64,000 nt of DNA. It comes from Dioscorea cayenensis subsp. rotundata. Lineage: Eukaryota; Streptophyta; Magnoliopsida; Dioscoreales; Dioscoreaceae. The position numbers were made by a program, and so were the translations under genes. This document shows positions 23,232-35,382 of the stretch, piece after piece. Positions within the stretch are counted from its first letter, which is position 1, and each line of letters starts with the position of its first letter. The stretch covers positions 21,984,461-22,048,460 of the forward strand of contig NC_052481.1 in assembly GCF_009730915.1 (NCBI RefSeq), read 5' to 3'. The notes under the pieces are model-generated. The model saw nothing but the letters and a program-made list of their open reading frames with translations. It searched no databases and was not told the DNA's origin.

Positions 23232-26200
23232 TTTAAAGAGGAATGGAGGGGGGATTGGAATCAAACTCAGAGATGAATGTAGTTTCCTGATCTGAGATTT
23301 TCCTCTTATCAGTTCATATACAAAAGTAAACATAGATTGTCATATGTTGTATATTATATTTTATTGTCAATATGGAAGAGAAGAATGAATACTTAATTAA
23401 TTAATCCTCCCCCACTTCCCTTCCCTTTCATGTGAATGAAACTTTAGAAAAGTAAGTCAAATTAAATAAGCATTTCTTATTCTCTCTTCTCTATATACTG
23501 TATCAAGCACTATGTCACCCTTCCTTGAATCATTCAACAACTTCATAGACCAACCATACCTTCATTCAAAACCCAATCAATCAAGCTTTGTTCTTTGAAT
23601 GCCAACATATGCAGAAGACATGGATTTATATGTAAGCTGCTTCTTCATAATTTACTGATTAAACAAAGACTAATTATTTAGGATCTCAATTAATTTGATC
23701 ACAAATTAACTACTCATCAAGGCCATTGCCGGCCAAGGTTAATATCACATCAATTGAATTGTTCACCTTCGTCTAATGGATTGTTAAAAAGATTAAAAAT
23801 AGTTAGCCTTGATGAGAGACTTGATTAAATAAAATAAATAGTTTGATGGATAACGAGGGGTTTTCTTTTATATATTCAGTAGTTGGTGCCAACTTGCAAG
23901 TACAACGGCTGCTCAACAGCAGCAGACTGTGATGCTTCTGTATTTTAATCCAACTCAATAACATTTTAACACTCTTATTAAGGCAATAATTAATGCATGT
24001 AAGCTAGCTAAATGGATATGGTTAAGGACAAATTAATCTTGATAATTAATGGGTGAATTCATTGGAAATACAAACTTTCATGAATCACATGATTGATTAA
24101 TAGGTTTGAGAATCCAATGAAAAATGGATAAATTATATCATATATATTCTAATCTTAAAATGTTTAGAAACATGAATAAATATTATTTATTGCAATACGA
24201 TTAATTTTTTTATTTTTTTGATAAAAATAGATAAATCACTGATTTATTGAATAAAAGACGATCCAAAACAAGCAAAGAGAGCACAAAAAAAAAAAAACAA
24301 CATAACTGAGACTCTCACTAGAGGTGAGGTTCTCTTAGAAGAACAGAAAACAACAGACAGGAAATAAAAAGAAAAGGGGGAATAGAGAGGTCGACCAAGT
24401 CACCGTCTGATAACACAGGTTTGCATGCCTCATCTGAAGTTGGAGCACCTACTTCATAAAAATCTAAAAACTACTTTTTTTTTTCTAGTGAAAATAAATT
24501 AAATGTATCCTCAAGGTTAAGCATAGGTATCTTTATATTCCCTCCATTTTCTATTAACGGTTACATTTGAGTTTTGCATAAATATTAAGATTGTTATTAA
24601 TATTTTTAAAAATCTAAAAAAAGTTTATAATAAGAAATTTTTACCTTTATTATTAGAGTTATTTACTCCCATTAATGCATGCATCTCTATCTAAACAAGT
24701 AGAAGAGAAAAATTGATAATTAATGTTTATGAAACTATTAAAAATGACAAATATTTTGAAAAAAATTAAATGCGAAAATTAGTATGAAATCCAGGAAGTA
24801 CTTTATTTTGAATATTTGGCTTGATGTCACATTAATATTTTTTACCATGATTTATTGTAGCCCAATAAACTTAAACTAATCTCTTTTTTAACTTATTAAT
24901 AAAATTTTTTTATGAGAATCAAAGTAGAATATAAAATAAATAGCTAACTAAAAAAAATATATAAAAGAAAAAAATAGTGTTAGAATATCCTTGAATCCAC
25001 CAAAATATGTGTTATATAAAAATTCACATAGACTTCCCCTGGAAAGGACATAAACTTAATAACACGAGGTATAAACTCTTTACCTAGCAACAATTATACA
25101 AATTTAGAAACTAAGATAGATAGGACATATTGAACTTTTTAAAATTTTAATAGCTATTTATTAGGTAAATTGTGGCAGAAGATCATCTCAAGATTATTCT
25201 AATATCTAATATCGGTCTTTAGAATGGACACGCTTAAAATCTTTACCACATGCGCCCTCAAAAATCATATTTTTAAATCAGGATCCTATATTATTTACTA
25301 GCTTTCAAATTGGGGTATTTTCTAGTAATAAAAAATTGGTCTTCCACTCTAATTTGACATTGCATATGGCTTATATATATATTTGTGTCCCAAAAGATAT
25401 TTTGCCTTGCCTAGCCTCCTCCAGGATTCAGGACACTCAAAGGTTACTGTTTGAGATATTCTTACAAGATACTCTTTCCATTTTTGAGCCTTTAGCAGAA
25501 GTAGGCACAAACATTCCTAGACATTTTGCATACACACAGTGATTCTAAAGTCTAGTGGCAATGGTAACTTTTCAATTAGGTCGTTTTTGTCCAACCTCAT
25601 AAGCAACGATAAACTTAGGTTACTTTTGGGTCAAATCATGTGGCAGGGACAATGCACTCTTAAAATTTAAATCTTTAATTAGATTATCTAGAAAAATAAA
25701 CTTTTGGCTCTATACTACCTAGTATTATAATAATGAAATAGATTACTATTAGCAACATGTTTATGTGTTTTGCAAAGGAGAAATCTCTTAATCACCTCTT
25801 TCTTAACTACCCTCACAAATTTATATATGGAGTCATTGATCATATATTTGGCATATTATGGTATTTCTACACTATAGCAAATGTGTGGTCAACTTGAAGA
25901 TTTAGTATAGATGACTATTGAGGCATCTAAAAACTCATAGTATGGGTAATATTTTGAAGCATCTAGATTGAATATTGAAATAATATTTAATTGCTAATAA
26001 CTCTCTCCTACCTTGATATTTTTCAAAATTATTCATATAATTTTTCTTTGGATATTTGAAGAACCGAATAAAAAAAATTATCAAACTAAAGGATTTAAAT
26101 TAAAAAAAAATCAAGTGATTATGATATTTGAGACATTGTTTTTGGCATTTGTTTTTTTATATTTATATTTTATATTTTCATAAACTTAAATTATTTAAAT

Positions 26201-26300
26201 AAAATAAATAAATCATGATTCGAGATATGAAATAACAAATAAGCACAATGAATGAGCGATGGAAAAGATAGGCGACTGTTTTTTTATTGGTTTAGTTGAG
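23232..26300. other. Intergenic; LINE tail and a possible short spliced frame
   Basis: A TATA box (CTCTATATACTG, about 23490) faces plus and is followed by a short spliced frame discussed under findings. A minus-oriented LINE 3' tail lies at about 24200-24470. The rest is AT-rich without coding potential. Confidence 0.4.
24200..24470 (-). mobile_element. LINE 3'-tail fragment
   Basis: Read on the minus strand it ends AATAAATCAGTGATTTATC plus TATTTTTATC and a poly-A-like run (plus-strand T-run near 24204), the same tail signature seen at several other places in the window. No coding part remains. Confidence 0.4.
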
Positions 26301-26347
26301 AAATGAATTATTTCGTGTTTGGAGGGCTTATGCGAAAAATGTGCTAT

Positions 26348-26380
26348 CTCAAAGTCGGCACTAATGGCGCCGACTTTGAG
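26348..26380 (+). promoter_or_regulatory. Perfect 12-bp hairpin in the DOHH leader
   Basis: CTCAAAGTCGGC (26348-26359) and its exact complement GCCGACTTTGAG (26369-26380) flank a 9-base loop ACTAATGGC. The loop holds an ATG (26364) in frame with DOHH. The stem ends 76 bases before the canonical DOHH start. Confidence 0.6.
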
Positions 26381-26456
26381 AACAATAAGCACAGTTGGGC
26401 GCGAAGCTTTCCTCTTCTCCGCTCTAGGGTTTCATACCGAGCTTTCCATCGTCGCC

Positions 26457-29400
26457 ATGGCCTTCGAGAACTCCTTCGAGTCCACACCGGAGATGGAGAA
26501 GTTCCTGTGCCAGAGGCTTCTTGATCGCTCTCAACCCATCGCCGAGCGGTTCCGCGCCCTCTTTTCCCTCCGCAATCTCCGCGGCCCCGGTCCTCGCGAA
26601 GCGCTCTTGCTTGGTATGATCGCGATTATAATCTTCTCTTTTGTTAGAGCTTTATCATCAGTTTTTCCAAATTCGTGAAACCCTAATCTTTCTGATTTAA
26701 TTCATTTTCATTAAAAAAGATGTGATTTTTTTCGTGGTTTGGTGATCATTGATTAGCTACGAAGGATTCTTCGAATTTGTTAGCCCATGAGGCCGCTTTC
26801 GCACTGGGTCAAATGCAGGACCTTGAAGCTGTTCCCACACTGGTGGAGATCCTCAAAGATCACTCCTTGCATCCCATTGTCCGGCACGAGGTATAGCTTG
26901 TTCAATCACAGTTTTGGAATTATCTTTTCATTATGTTTATGATTTTGTGCCGAGAGTTATGGGACATCAGGCAGCTGAAGCTCTTGGAGCAATTGGATTT
27001 GAAGGAATTGTTCCTTTGTTAGAAAATACTCTGGCATTGGATCCTGCTGTAGAGGTGAAAGAAACTTGTGAATTAGCTCTAAGGCGGATCAGGGAAAAGA
27101 AGAATGCTGGTAATGAGGATGGACAGTGTCATGTTGAAACTTCACCTTTCTTATCTGTTGATCCGGCACTTCCCGCTTCCCTTTCTTCTTCAGTGGAACA
27201 ACTAAGGTATTTCCTGATGTATTTATTTTATAATGACTGCCTCATTGCATGTTATTTGAATTGTTTCCTGATTAAGTTCACCGTGTTTTCTTAAGGGAAG
27301 TTTTACTATGCGAAGAAGAGGGCATGTATGAGCGTTATTCAGCTTTATTTGCACTTCGCAACCGTGGTGATGGTCCTGCAGTAGGTGCTATTATTGATTC
27401 TCTAAGTGGTAAAAGTGCTCTCCTCCGACATGAGGTGTGTTTGCTTTCACATCTGTTGATTTACTCTGGCTTTTCTGCAACCATTGTTGTATAAATGATG
27501 AATGAATGACAAATGAATTTTGCAACTGTTCATATCTGACTGCATCAAAATATGATTATATTCTTTGGAGGAGTTCATTTCAATAGTGAAGTCAGCTTTG
27601 AAACTTTTGTGTGGGTGGGTAGCTGGTGTTTTTAGTGTAATACTACAACTATGTTTGTCGTTAGGCGTGGATTATATTGTTGTTACAAAATTCAACTATG
27701 ACCTTCAAAAATTATGAAGGATACCTCCATAATGTTCAGACCTAGCCTATGCGAGAGATTGTATGTTTTGACCGATCCGGTACTATGCGTCATGGTTTTG
27801 CTCTGTAAAAAGTGCTTCACATATTCATATCCAAATTATACAGATTTCTCTCACCTATTCAATATGGGATTATTTAGTTCACCCTTTTATTTGCTAACCC
27901 TAATCAAAACCGGCCCTAGGGTGTCACTAGCCCACCATCCTCTGTTTGGTACAATTCACACATCACACATTATAATAGAGTCAACGGACTATCCCAACTT
28001 AAAAGAATCGAATTAAATATTATTTGTAACAACCAAACTCAATCCACGTTAGGAATTGTCCATTTTGTTTCTTCTCATAGTAGGCCTTACTTTTTTATGA
28101 TAGGGCACCTAAAACCAAAATTTTATCACAAGAATATATAATATCGATAACTCCCACTCTTTTATATGTTACCATAATAAAATTTGGTTTGAAGTGCCTT
28201 CTATAGGGGAAAAAAACCACGAGGCAATATATAGATGGGCCAAAATAGACAATTCTTAGCATGGGCTAGGTTGAGTTGTTACATCCTCCTCACATGTGTT
28301 GTTGTGTTCACTAATACATTTAGGACATAGATTGATAAACAACTTACTAAGGTGACATCTTACCTTTCATTGCAATTCTTAGTCCACAAGGTGAAACAAA
28401 TTGCAAGGTTGAAGAAAGAGATAATTGTTTATGGTGTGGGGTAAGGCAACGTGTTCCTGAAAATGATGGTAAGATTCAATTCATTTTAAAGATAAGTGCA
28501 TGGGTTGCCTTTCTGTTGGAGTATAATATGAAAAGAATGTGCTTAGGAGGAGCCTTTGACTTTCAATTATAAATTATATTTAATAATATCAAAAAAATTG
28601 TGTAAAAGACAGTAAAATTATAGATGCCCTTGTTAGGAATTTTGGTCACCTACTTTTATGAAGCATGCTGGGTCTTCTCTATCTCTGTATTGTACACAAT
28701 TATTTTGTTTCACCTATTTGGTTTGAGATCAACTTTTCAATGCAAAATATCCTTGCCAAAATAACAAGCAAAGAGAAATCATGGATTTGTTTTAGTAAAG
28801 TTTCTTCGGTTCTACAAAGTTCGTGGATCTTTATTGCTTTAATTGTTTTATCGAACTCAATTCATCTGCTCAGTTGTCAAATGTCTGGCAGTAAACATTT
28901 GTACTTAATGAGATATTGCTTGGTAAGTGCATGTGCATAGTTGATGATATTGAGACACTTGTCTTTAAAATTCAGAATATTCTCTAGACTGTAGTTTTCA
29001 GTGTTAACCGAAGATTCGTCATGCCCATATACTATTGTTCTGCCTCACCTTTTGAGATTAGTAAATCAAATATATTGATATATTCTTGTCTTCATATGCA
29101 GGTAGCATATGTATTAGGTCAATTGCAGAACAAGGCTGCTTCTGCTGCATTATCCCAGATCCTCAGAAATGCAAATGAGCACCCCATGGTCAGACATGAA
29201 GCCGCAGAAGCACTAGGTTCAATAGCAGGTATTATCACATCATGCTACTCGATATTAAGACATCTTTTTTTTTGCCTCTATCATTCTGATTCATAACATG
29301 AGTTTGTGAAATTGTTTTTTCATTCTAACAATGTAATAGCTAGCATAGATCCAACCCTAATAACAATGCCAGCTAGATTGAAACTTCTTCCATTTCACAA

Positions 29401-29675
29401 CCATGATGTGTTTGCTTTTAATCATGTTTCAGACAGTGAAAGTGTCGCCCTTCTAAAGGAATTCACCATGGATCCGGAGCCTATAGTCTCCCAGAGCTGT
29501 GAAGTTGCTCTCTCAATGCTGGAATTCGAAAGATCCGGCAAGTCCTTCGAGGTTAAACAACTAAACCAAAACTTATACTTCGATGCTCTTTATTATTATT
29601 ATTATCTTTTCCCAAACTGAACCATCTGTCTTTATGATGCAGTATCTCTTCTTGCAAACTCCACAAGTGCAATAG
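26457..29675 (+). CDS. DOHH: Deoxyhypusine hydroxylase
   Basis: Exons 26457-26613, 26757-26890, 26971-27206, 27296-27434, 29102-29228, 29433-29551 and 29643-29675 join to 314 residues. The enzyme hydroxylates deoxyhypusine on eIF5A, the last step of hypusine formation, using a di-iron centre in the cytosol. The protein is all HEAT-like repeats in two halves. The four metal-binding His-Glu pairs are all present: [42 protein letters not shown] and [14 protein letters not shown]. The linker between the halves ([19 protein letters not shown]) varies in the family. The ATG at 26457 gives [18 protein letters not shown], which matches the usual N-terminus; an in-frame ATG at 26364 would add 31 residues. 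Intron 4 is long (1.67 kb) and holds a fold-back repeat. Confidence 0.95.
28025..28283. mobile_element. MITE-like inverted-repeat element in DOHH intron 4
   Basis: The left end TGTAACAACCAAACTCAATC and following bases to GAATTGTCCATTTTG are matched, in reverse complement, by the right end (CAAAATAGACAATTC ... TTGAGTTGTTACA). The imperfect terminal inverted repeat is about 42 bases. No coding capacity is visible. It lies in the host intron in a position that does not touch splice sites. Confidence 0.5.
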
Positions 29676-29790
29676 TGGTGAAACAACTACAGAATACAAT
29701 TCATCTACCAAATCTACATTGTAATGTAATCCAGCTGCACAAAACTGTTAGTTTATACATTTATATGCATGTGAGAGAGACTTGCAAAAA

Positions 29791-29990
29791 CCTCTGTTTT
29801 GATAGCAAATGACTTGTAACACAAAACTAGAAACTTTTTTCAATCAATAAAGCCTGTTTTATCAATCTCTTGTAAGAGTTCAATAAACCTCTGTTTTGAT
29901 AGCTAATGATTTGTAGTAACACAAAACTAGGAAACTTTTTTCTATCAATAAAGCCTCTTTGTTATCTTATCAATCTCTTGTAAGAGTTCA
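29791..29990 (+). repeat. Tandem duplication of the DOHH 3' end before the PPR start
   Basis: Two head-to-tail copies of about 100 bases (29791-29887 and 29888-29990) both start CCTCTGTTTTGATAGC and end CTCTTGTAAGAGTTCAAT. Each contains an AATAAA signal (29847 and 29949). Copy 2 has small insertions. They serve as DOHH polyadenylation region and PPR leader. Confidence 0.85.
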
Positions 29991-31838
29991 ATGGGAGCAG
30001 GAGCCGCCCAATGTCTTCTTGGAGCCAGCGAAGCTCCGTCTTTCCCACCAAACACGTTGGGTTCTCTCTTCCCGCGTTGCACCACCCTGCGTTCTCTCCA
30101 CCAACTCCATGCTCAGCTCATCATCAATGGCGTCCACCTTTCCACCATCTTCGCTTCCAAGCTTGCCAACTCCTACTTCTGCTTCGGCTCCCCTTCCCAT
30201 GCCCGCAAGGTGTTCGATCAAATTCCTGTCAAGAACTCACATTCATGGAACACCATGTTGTCCGGCTACTCGAAGACTAATAACTTGTTCGAGCTCCTAC
30301 ACCTCTACAAGTTAGCTCGGGCTGAGAATCATCAGCCTGATAGCTTCGCGCTGGTTTTCGCAATCCGGGCTTGCACTGGACTGTCTCTTCTAAAGCAAGG
30401 GCTATCATTTCACTTGGAAGCCATTCGAGCAGGTCTTGAATCCAGAGACTATGTCGCTCCGGCTCTTATCAGTATGTATATTGAATCAGGTTGTTTGGTT
30501 GATGCAGAGAAGGTTTTCAATATAGTTTCTGCTGAGAATTGTTCTGTTTGGAATCTACTGATGCAAGGATATTCAAGAGCTTCTATGGATGTTCATGTTT
30601 TTGATTTGTTCAATCGGATGAGAAGGTGTGGACTAGAAGTAGACCCTTGTTCTGCCCTGTATTTTGCTCGGGCATGTGGGAATTCCGGTGCTGGTAAAGA
30701 AGGACAAGCAATCCATGGCCTATCCATTAAGAAGAATTTCTTGGAGTTTGACAGTAATGTCTATCTACAGACCGCCCTGATCGACATGTACAAGAAGAGT
30801 GGCTTCATTGATTTTGCTTGCAAGCTATTTCATGAAATGCCTCTGAAGGATGTTGTTGCATTTGGCGCCATGATAACTGGTCTTGTGCACTGTGGAAAAG
30901 CATATGAGTCACTTAGTGTTTTCAGGAACATGTTGGGAGAGGAGATTATGCCGAACAAGATCATCTTTGCTAGTGTTTTACTGGCTTGTTCACACTTGGG
31001 AGCTTTACAGCAAGGGAAGAGTGTTCATGGGTTTATGGTCAGGAATGGGATTGAATTAGATGTTGTCACTTATTCTGCTCTGCTTGACATGTATGCCAAA
31101 TGTGGATCCATTCAGTCTGCGTACAATGTGTTCAGTGAAATGCCTGAGAGGAATGTGTATACTTGGAGTGCAATGATCGGAGCTTATGGAATGCATGGAA
31201 TGTGTTCGGAAGCAATTGCTCTTTTCGATCGTATGAAGTCCGAGAACTGTGCGCCCAATCATGTAACGTTTGTTTCGGTATTGGCTGCTTGCAGTCATTC
31301 AGGCCGGGTTCAAGAAGGGCGACAATTTTTCCATTCTATGATTAAAGATCACAAGATAACTCCGACAAATGAGCATTATTCATGCATGGTTGATCTGTTA
31401 GGCAGAGCAGGGTTAGTAGATGAAGCCGAGGCATTGGTTGAGGCAATGCCGGGTGAACCGAGTGCTAGTGTTTGGGGAGCTCTGTTAGGTGCTTGTAGAA
31501 TGCATAAACACATTGAATTAGCAGCTCGAGTGGCTGACAAACTATCTGTTTTAGAACCCAATCAACCTGGTGCGCATGTATTGCTCTGTAATGTTTACGC
31601 TGCAGCTGAAATGTGGGGGATGGTGAAGAAGACTAGGGAAGCAATGACTGAGCGAGGTATACGCAAAACGACCGGCTTTAGCACGATTGAATTTGATCGA
31701 AGAGTTTATATTTTCAATGCGACGGATAGGTTGGAAGGATGTCACAAGGAAAGAATTGCAGAGATTTTGTCTGTGGTGAGTAGCCAAATGAAAGAACTGG
31801 GGTATGCACCGGACTCGTCATTTGTTTGTTCTTCATGA
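29991..31838 (+). CDS. Pentatricopeptide repeat protein, PLS subfamily with E domain
   Basis: An intronless 615-residue frame. Repeats begin around residue 35 and continue to about 520; clear examples are SHSWNTMLSGYSKTNNLFEL, VYLQTALIDMYKKSGFIDFA, VVTYSALLDMYAKCGSIQSA and NVYTWSAMIGAYGMHGMCSE, in the P-L-S order of plant editing factors. An E-type tail follows (SVWGALLGACRMHKHIELA, LCNVYAAAEMWGMVKKTREA, YIFNATD); there is no DYW deaminase. Such proteins bind organelle transcripts and recruit a deaminase in trans for C-to-U editing. The N-terminus is short and not typical; a transit peptide cannot be confirmed by eye. ATG 29991 lies at the end of a duplicated segment and no stop-free upstream ATG is evident. 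Partner site and organelle are unknown. Confidence 0.9.
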   Translation: MGAGAAQCLLGASEAPSFPPNTLGSLFPRCTTLRSLHQLHAQLIINGVHLSTIFASKLANSYFCFGSPSHARKVFDQIPVKNSHSWNTMLSGYSKTNNLFELLHLYKLARAENHQPDSFALVFAIRACTGLSLLKQGLSFHLEAIRAGLESRDYVAPALISMYIESGCLVDAEKVFNIVSAENCSVWNLLMQGYSRASMDVHVFDLFNRMRRCGLEVDPCSALYFARACGNSGAGKEGQAIHGLSIKKNFLEFDSNVYLQTALIDMYKKSGFIDFACKLFHEMPLKDVVAFGAMITGLVHCGKAYESLSVFRNMLGEEIMPNKIIFASVLLACSHLGALQQGKSVHGFMVRNGIELDVVTYSALLDMYAKCGSIQSAYNVFSEMPERNVYTWSAMIGAYGMHGMCSEAIALFDRMKSENCAPNHVTFVSVLAACSHSGRVQEGRQFFHSMIKDHKITPTNEHYSCMVDLLGRAGLVDEAEALVEAMPGEPSASVWGALLGACRMHKHIELAARVADKLSVLEPNQPGAHVLLCNVYAAAEMWGMVKKTREAMTERGIRKTTGFSTIEFDRRVYIFNATDRLEGCHKERIAEILSVVSSQMKELGYAPDSSFVCSS

Positions 31839-32485
31839 TGTTGAATCCAGAGAGTAGATTCTCTGCAAGATTTTTAATGAAAATGAAATACCATATGTCA
31901 AGCACAATTGAAACATATCTATTTGCACAATAGTCAAACAAAGAGTTGGTGAAGCTGTTAAGGAAGCCATGATGATGAAGAAAATCAATTGTTCTTAGTG
32001 TTCAAGCAAGCTTTCAGTACATATAATATATAAATATCCGGCTTAAAGAAACCATTGGGATTGGGGCTATGAAAAGCTAATGTTATGTGGGGATATTGCA
32101 TTAATACAGGCCAATTTATCAAGGAATTGATTTAAAAATGGTGATGTTTCTTCAATAATTTGGTTGTCTGTGTATCAGTTAACAAGAAAGCACCTTCTGA
32201 GTTTAAATATTTCCTTACTTTTTGCTCCACTGCTTCTGTGTTTGTTCCCCAAAGTATTACTGTTCACTTGTTTAGGTATTGAGTTAAGAAAACCCTAATT
32301 CAACTTTGCATGAATATGTATACATATAGACACAGAAGACACAAGTTAGGTACTTTAATTATCTTGATCTTATAACATGAATATTACAAGTAATTAACAG
32401 TACAATGAAACTCAGGAATGAAGAGATATAAGTAACAAAACTGATTTAATGTTGATAAAGATACTAATTAAAATATCTCTACCAC
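31839..32485. other. Intergenic between convergent PPR and LBD genes
   Basis: This stretch holds the PPR 3'UTR and the LBD 3'UTR, which converge. I see no further gene. Confidence 0.5.
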
Positions 32486-33214
32486 TCATGAGTGATGAAG
32501 ATAAGCAAAGGCAACAGACTGAAGATCATCCATGTCATGGTAAGTTGATCTCTTGATCATATCTTCCTGCATGCCTAGTGACTCCATGCCACAAGAGTTC
32601 TCATCAAAGCTGACCGAGAATTGTTCGGTTATCGAGTTCAAATGATAATTATCTTGATAAGATTGATCAGTGTTCATGTTCATAAGACTCTGCAGTAATC
32701 CATTGCAATCTTGATTGATTGAAATGGAAGAATGAGAAGAAGAAGAAGAAGAGCCATTATTGATCACAAAGCTTTGTTCAGCTTGAGCTTTCAGTGATGC
32801 TAACTGTGCTTGCAAGTTAACAACCTATAAAGAACAAACAAAAGAAAAGAAATAATTAAGTATTGATCACTCATGTTGCAATGCAATGATGAAGGATACT
32901 GATAAAGAAATAAATTTATTTGGAATAAGACTCACCTGTTGTTGAAGAGCAAAGATATGAGCAACACAACCATAGATAGGATCTCGAAGACGAGCTTGAG
33001 CTTCATAAGAGATCGTTAGAGCGGCGTCGCAACGATCATTAATCGGGAGGTGCCCGAGTAGTTTCGACACATTGCTTGCACCAAAAACTTTGTGAATTGC
33101 AGCAAAATGTGTGGATCCTTGTTCATGGCAAAAGTAAGGAGCAAAAACACAACCCTTAACACATTTTCTTCTTAAAAACTTGCAAGCTCCACAAGGAGAA
33201 CCAAAGCCTGTCAT
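32486..33214 (-). CDS. LBD: LOB-domain transcription factor (LBD16/18/29-like)
   Basis: Exon 1 is 33214-32936 and exon 2 is 32824-32486, 205 residues, with the single intron after ...ALQQQ as in other family members. The LOB domain shows the zinc-finger-like C block ([15 protein letters not shown], spacing 2-6-3), the GAS block ([18 protein letters not shown]) and the coiled coil that begins [15 protein letters not shown]. The start [14 protein letters not shown] and [16 protein letters not shown] point to the class I group of LBD16, LBD18 and LBD29, auxin-induced regulators of lateral and adventitious root initiation. The C-terminus is Ser/Asn-rich and probably activating. An upstream in-frame ATG (33253) would add 13 Lys/Asn-rich residues. 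TATATAAA at about 33296 suits a TSS near 33270. Confidence 0.93.
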
Positions 33215-33293
33215 TTTTAGTAGTAAGAACTTGTTGTTGTTCTTCTTCTTCAATTAATTCTTGTGTGTTTTGATTTTGCATAGACTCTAGTTG

Positions 33294-33303
33294 GTTTTAT
33301 ATA
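33294..33303 (-). promoter_or_regulatory. LBD gene TATA box
   Basis: On the minus strand the sequence reads CTACTATATAAAACC, about 85 bases upstream of the LBD start codon, a good place for the core promoter. Confidence 0.6.
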
Positions 33304-34263
33304 GTAGAAGAAGAGGAAAAGGATGATCATAATGTAATCAATAAACAACTTGGTTGATGTTTCCTTAATGGCCTACAAATTTGATTATTTTTTGCTGTAC
33401 AAAGGTCCCTTTCACTTCATCTCCATTTCTATACACTCATTTGAGATTCCTTTCAAAGAGAGTTTGTAGGACAGACAAAAGAAGGAGCTCTCTCACGCAC
33501 CCAACTCATTTTAGGTTTGCTTGATCATTAGTCCCTTTTTGTGTCAGTAACCACAAGCACATTTTTATGTAGGATAATTAGTGTGCACTAATTAACTTGA
33601 ACTCACTTTCAAGCTTCTGGAACTGGTGCATGTTTTTATTAGTATAACTTTTGAAATCAACTTTGCATGGAAGTTAATTAGATATATAATTACTAGTAGA
33701 TCATATATATATAGATTATAGCTATAGACCTCCCTGGAAGCCATTAAAGATGATGATTTCTTGCTTCATGTAAACTTGTTTGCCACTTGAACCTTTGTAG
33801 CTGATTTAATGATATGACATTTACCAATTGACCAGTTCTTGAGTTGCACTTTAAATAGTATTAAATGACTAAGAAGAAGATTAAACATCTCAACTGCCAC
33901 CACCACTTGTATATGTCTCTCTCTATCCTTTCAAAGCAGGTGCAAAACTATTAACAACCATTCCTAAGTATATATATATATATATATTATTAATTAGATT
34001 ACTTGATAAACTTGATGATGATGATGATGATGATGATCACTGTTCCACACATGGAGGTTTGGTTTTTTTTTATTATTAATTAGATATATAATAGTTTTAC
34101 TCATTTATTATTTTCTCTTTACTTTTAATCTATAATTTGGATTCATATAAAATGAAGTACTTTACTTTGGAGGATTCCCTCATTCCCCCACTAGTTAATC
34201 AATCAGGTGAAAACTTTTGCCTGAGTAGCTAGGTGCATGCTTTTGCATGGCCTGAAAAAGGTC

Positions 34264-34391
34264 TTTATGCATGAAAAATTAAGCTACGGTAAGTGTGCCA
34301 ACTTTGTTTCGTTTTCAAGGTTTTGATTTTTTATGCATGAAAAATGAGCTATGGTTAGTGTGCCAATTTTGTTTCTTTTTCAAGGAGTTAT
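34264..34391. repeat. 66-bp tandem duplication
   Basis: Two adjacent copies start TTTATGCATGAAAAAT (34264 and 34330) and share GTGTGCCAA-TTTGTTTC and TTTTCAAGG. Several substitutions and a small indel separate them, so the duplication is not very recent. Confidence 0.8.
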
Positions 34392-35382
34392 CTTCCGCAT
34401 GCCAGACATCATTACATTCTCTAAAGATTGACATTACGTGCCCAATCAAATCAACCTCTCAATCTCATTCACAAATCAAAACATGCCAAGAAGGATCTTG
34501 GGACTTGAGGTCACTAATTTTTGTTCAGTACTTTGATCTTTTATACATCAATATCAATCAAGTAATTATAAGTTTACTTGCTTTACTTAAGTTTGAGCAA
34601 CCTAACCTAACCTAACATTAATATTAAAACATATTTATATATATTGAAGTATTTTTATACACATATAATTTATTGAATTAAGTAATTGGATTACTCTTAA
34701 TGAAAAAGATGATTGAAAAGAATAGGTTGAGTGGGGACCCATGATATGCAAGTCCATGTAGGCACCTTCCTTTAATGTCCCCCACCTTACATGGCATTCC
34801 ATTCCAAGCGTGCAAGAAACCAAATTTTTAAGTAGGGAGCCAAGTGTGTGGGTTTAGACTTGGGGAGACACTCTAACTATAAAATAATTATTATAAGATA
34901 TGATTTTTTTATATTTTATTCTTCTTTAATTAACATCATTATTAATCAATGCTAGCTCTAGTGCATCACACTCACATCCAAGTTCAACAAGACTATGCCT
35001 TTACCTACTTATAGTTTCACTCAATCTTCTTATTTTATATCAAACTGATCAATATTGCTTGTATTTATTCACATTAATTGAATCATTATACTGAAGAACT
35101 AATCCTCTCATTAATTATGTAATCATTTAAATAATACATATCGATTTAATATGTTCTTGCTTGATATTAAGATGTTTATACAACATAAAATGAATGAGTT
35201 GTAATGAAAATCACATGCTAATAATTTGTTTTTATGGTTTAATAACTGATTAAATTAAGCCTCTTTTGAACTCAACGTTGATCACTCAAATGTCTCTATA
35301 TGATGGTTGATGATTGGGAGTTGGTTGACTAGTCAAATTTGGCAGGGTTAGGAAAGAATCTAAAGACCAAGCAAACAGACAG

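Noticed and set aside
27714-28016. 100-residue frame inside DOHH intron 4
   Set aside because: Between two exons of a well-defined gene, no domain, next to a repeat element.
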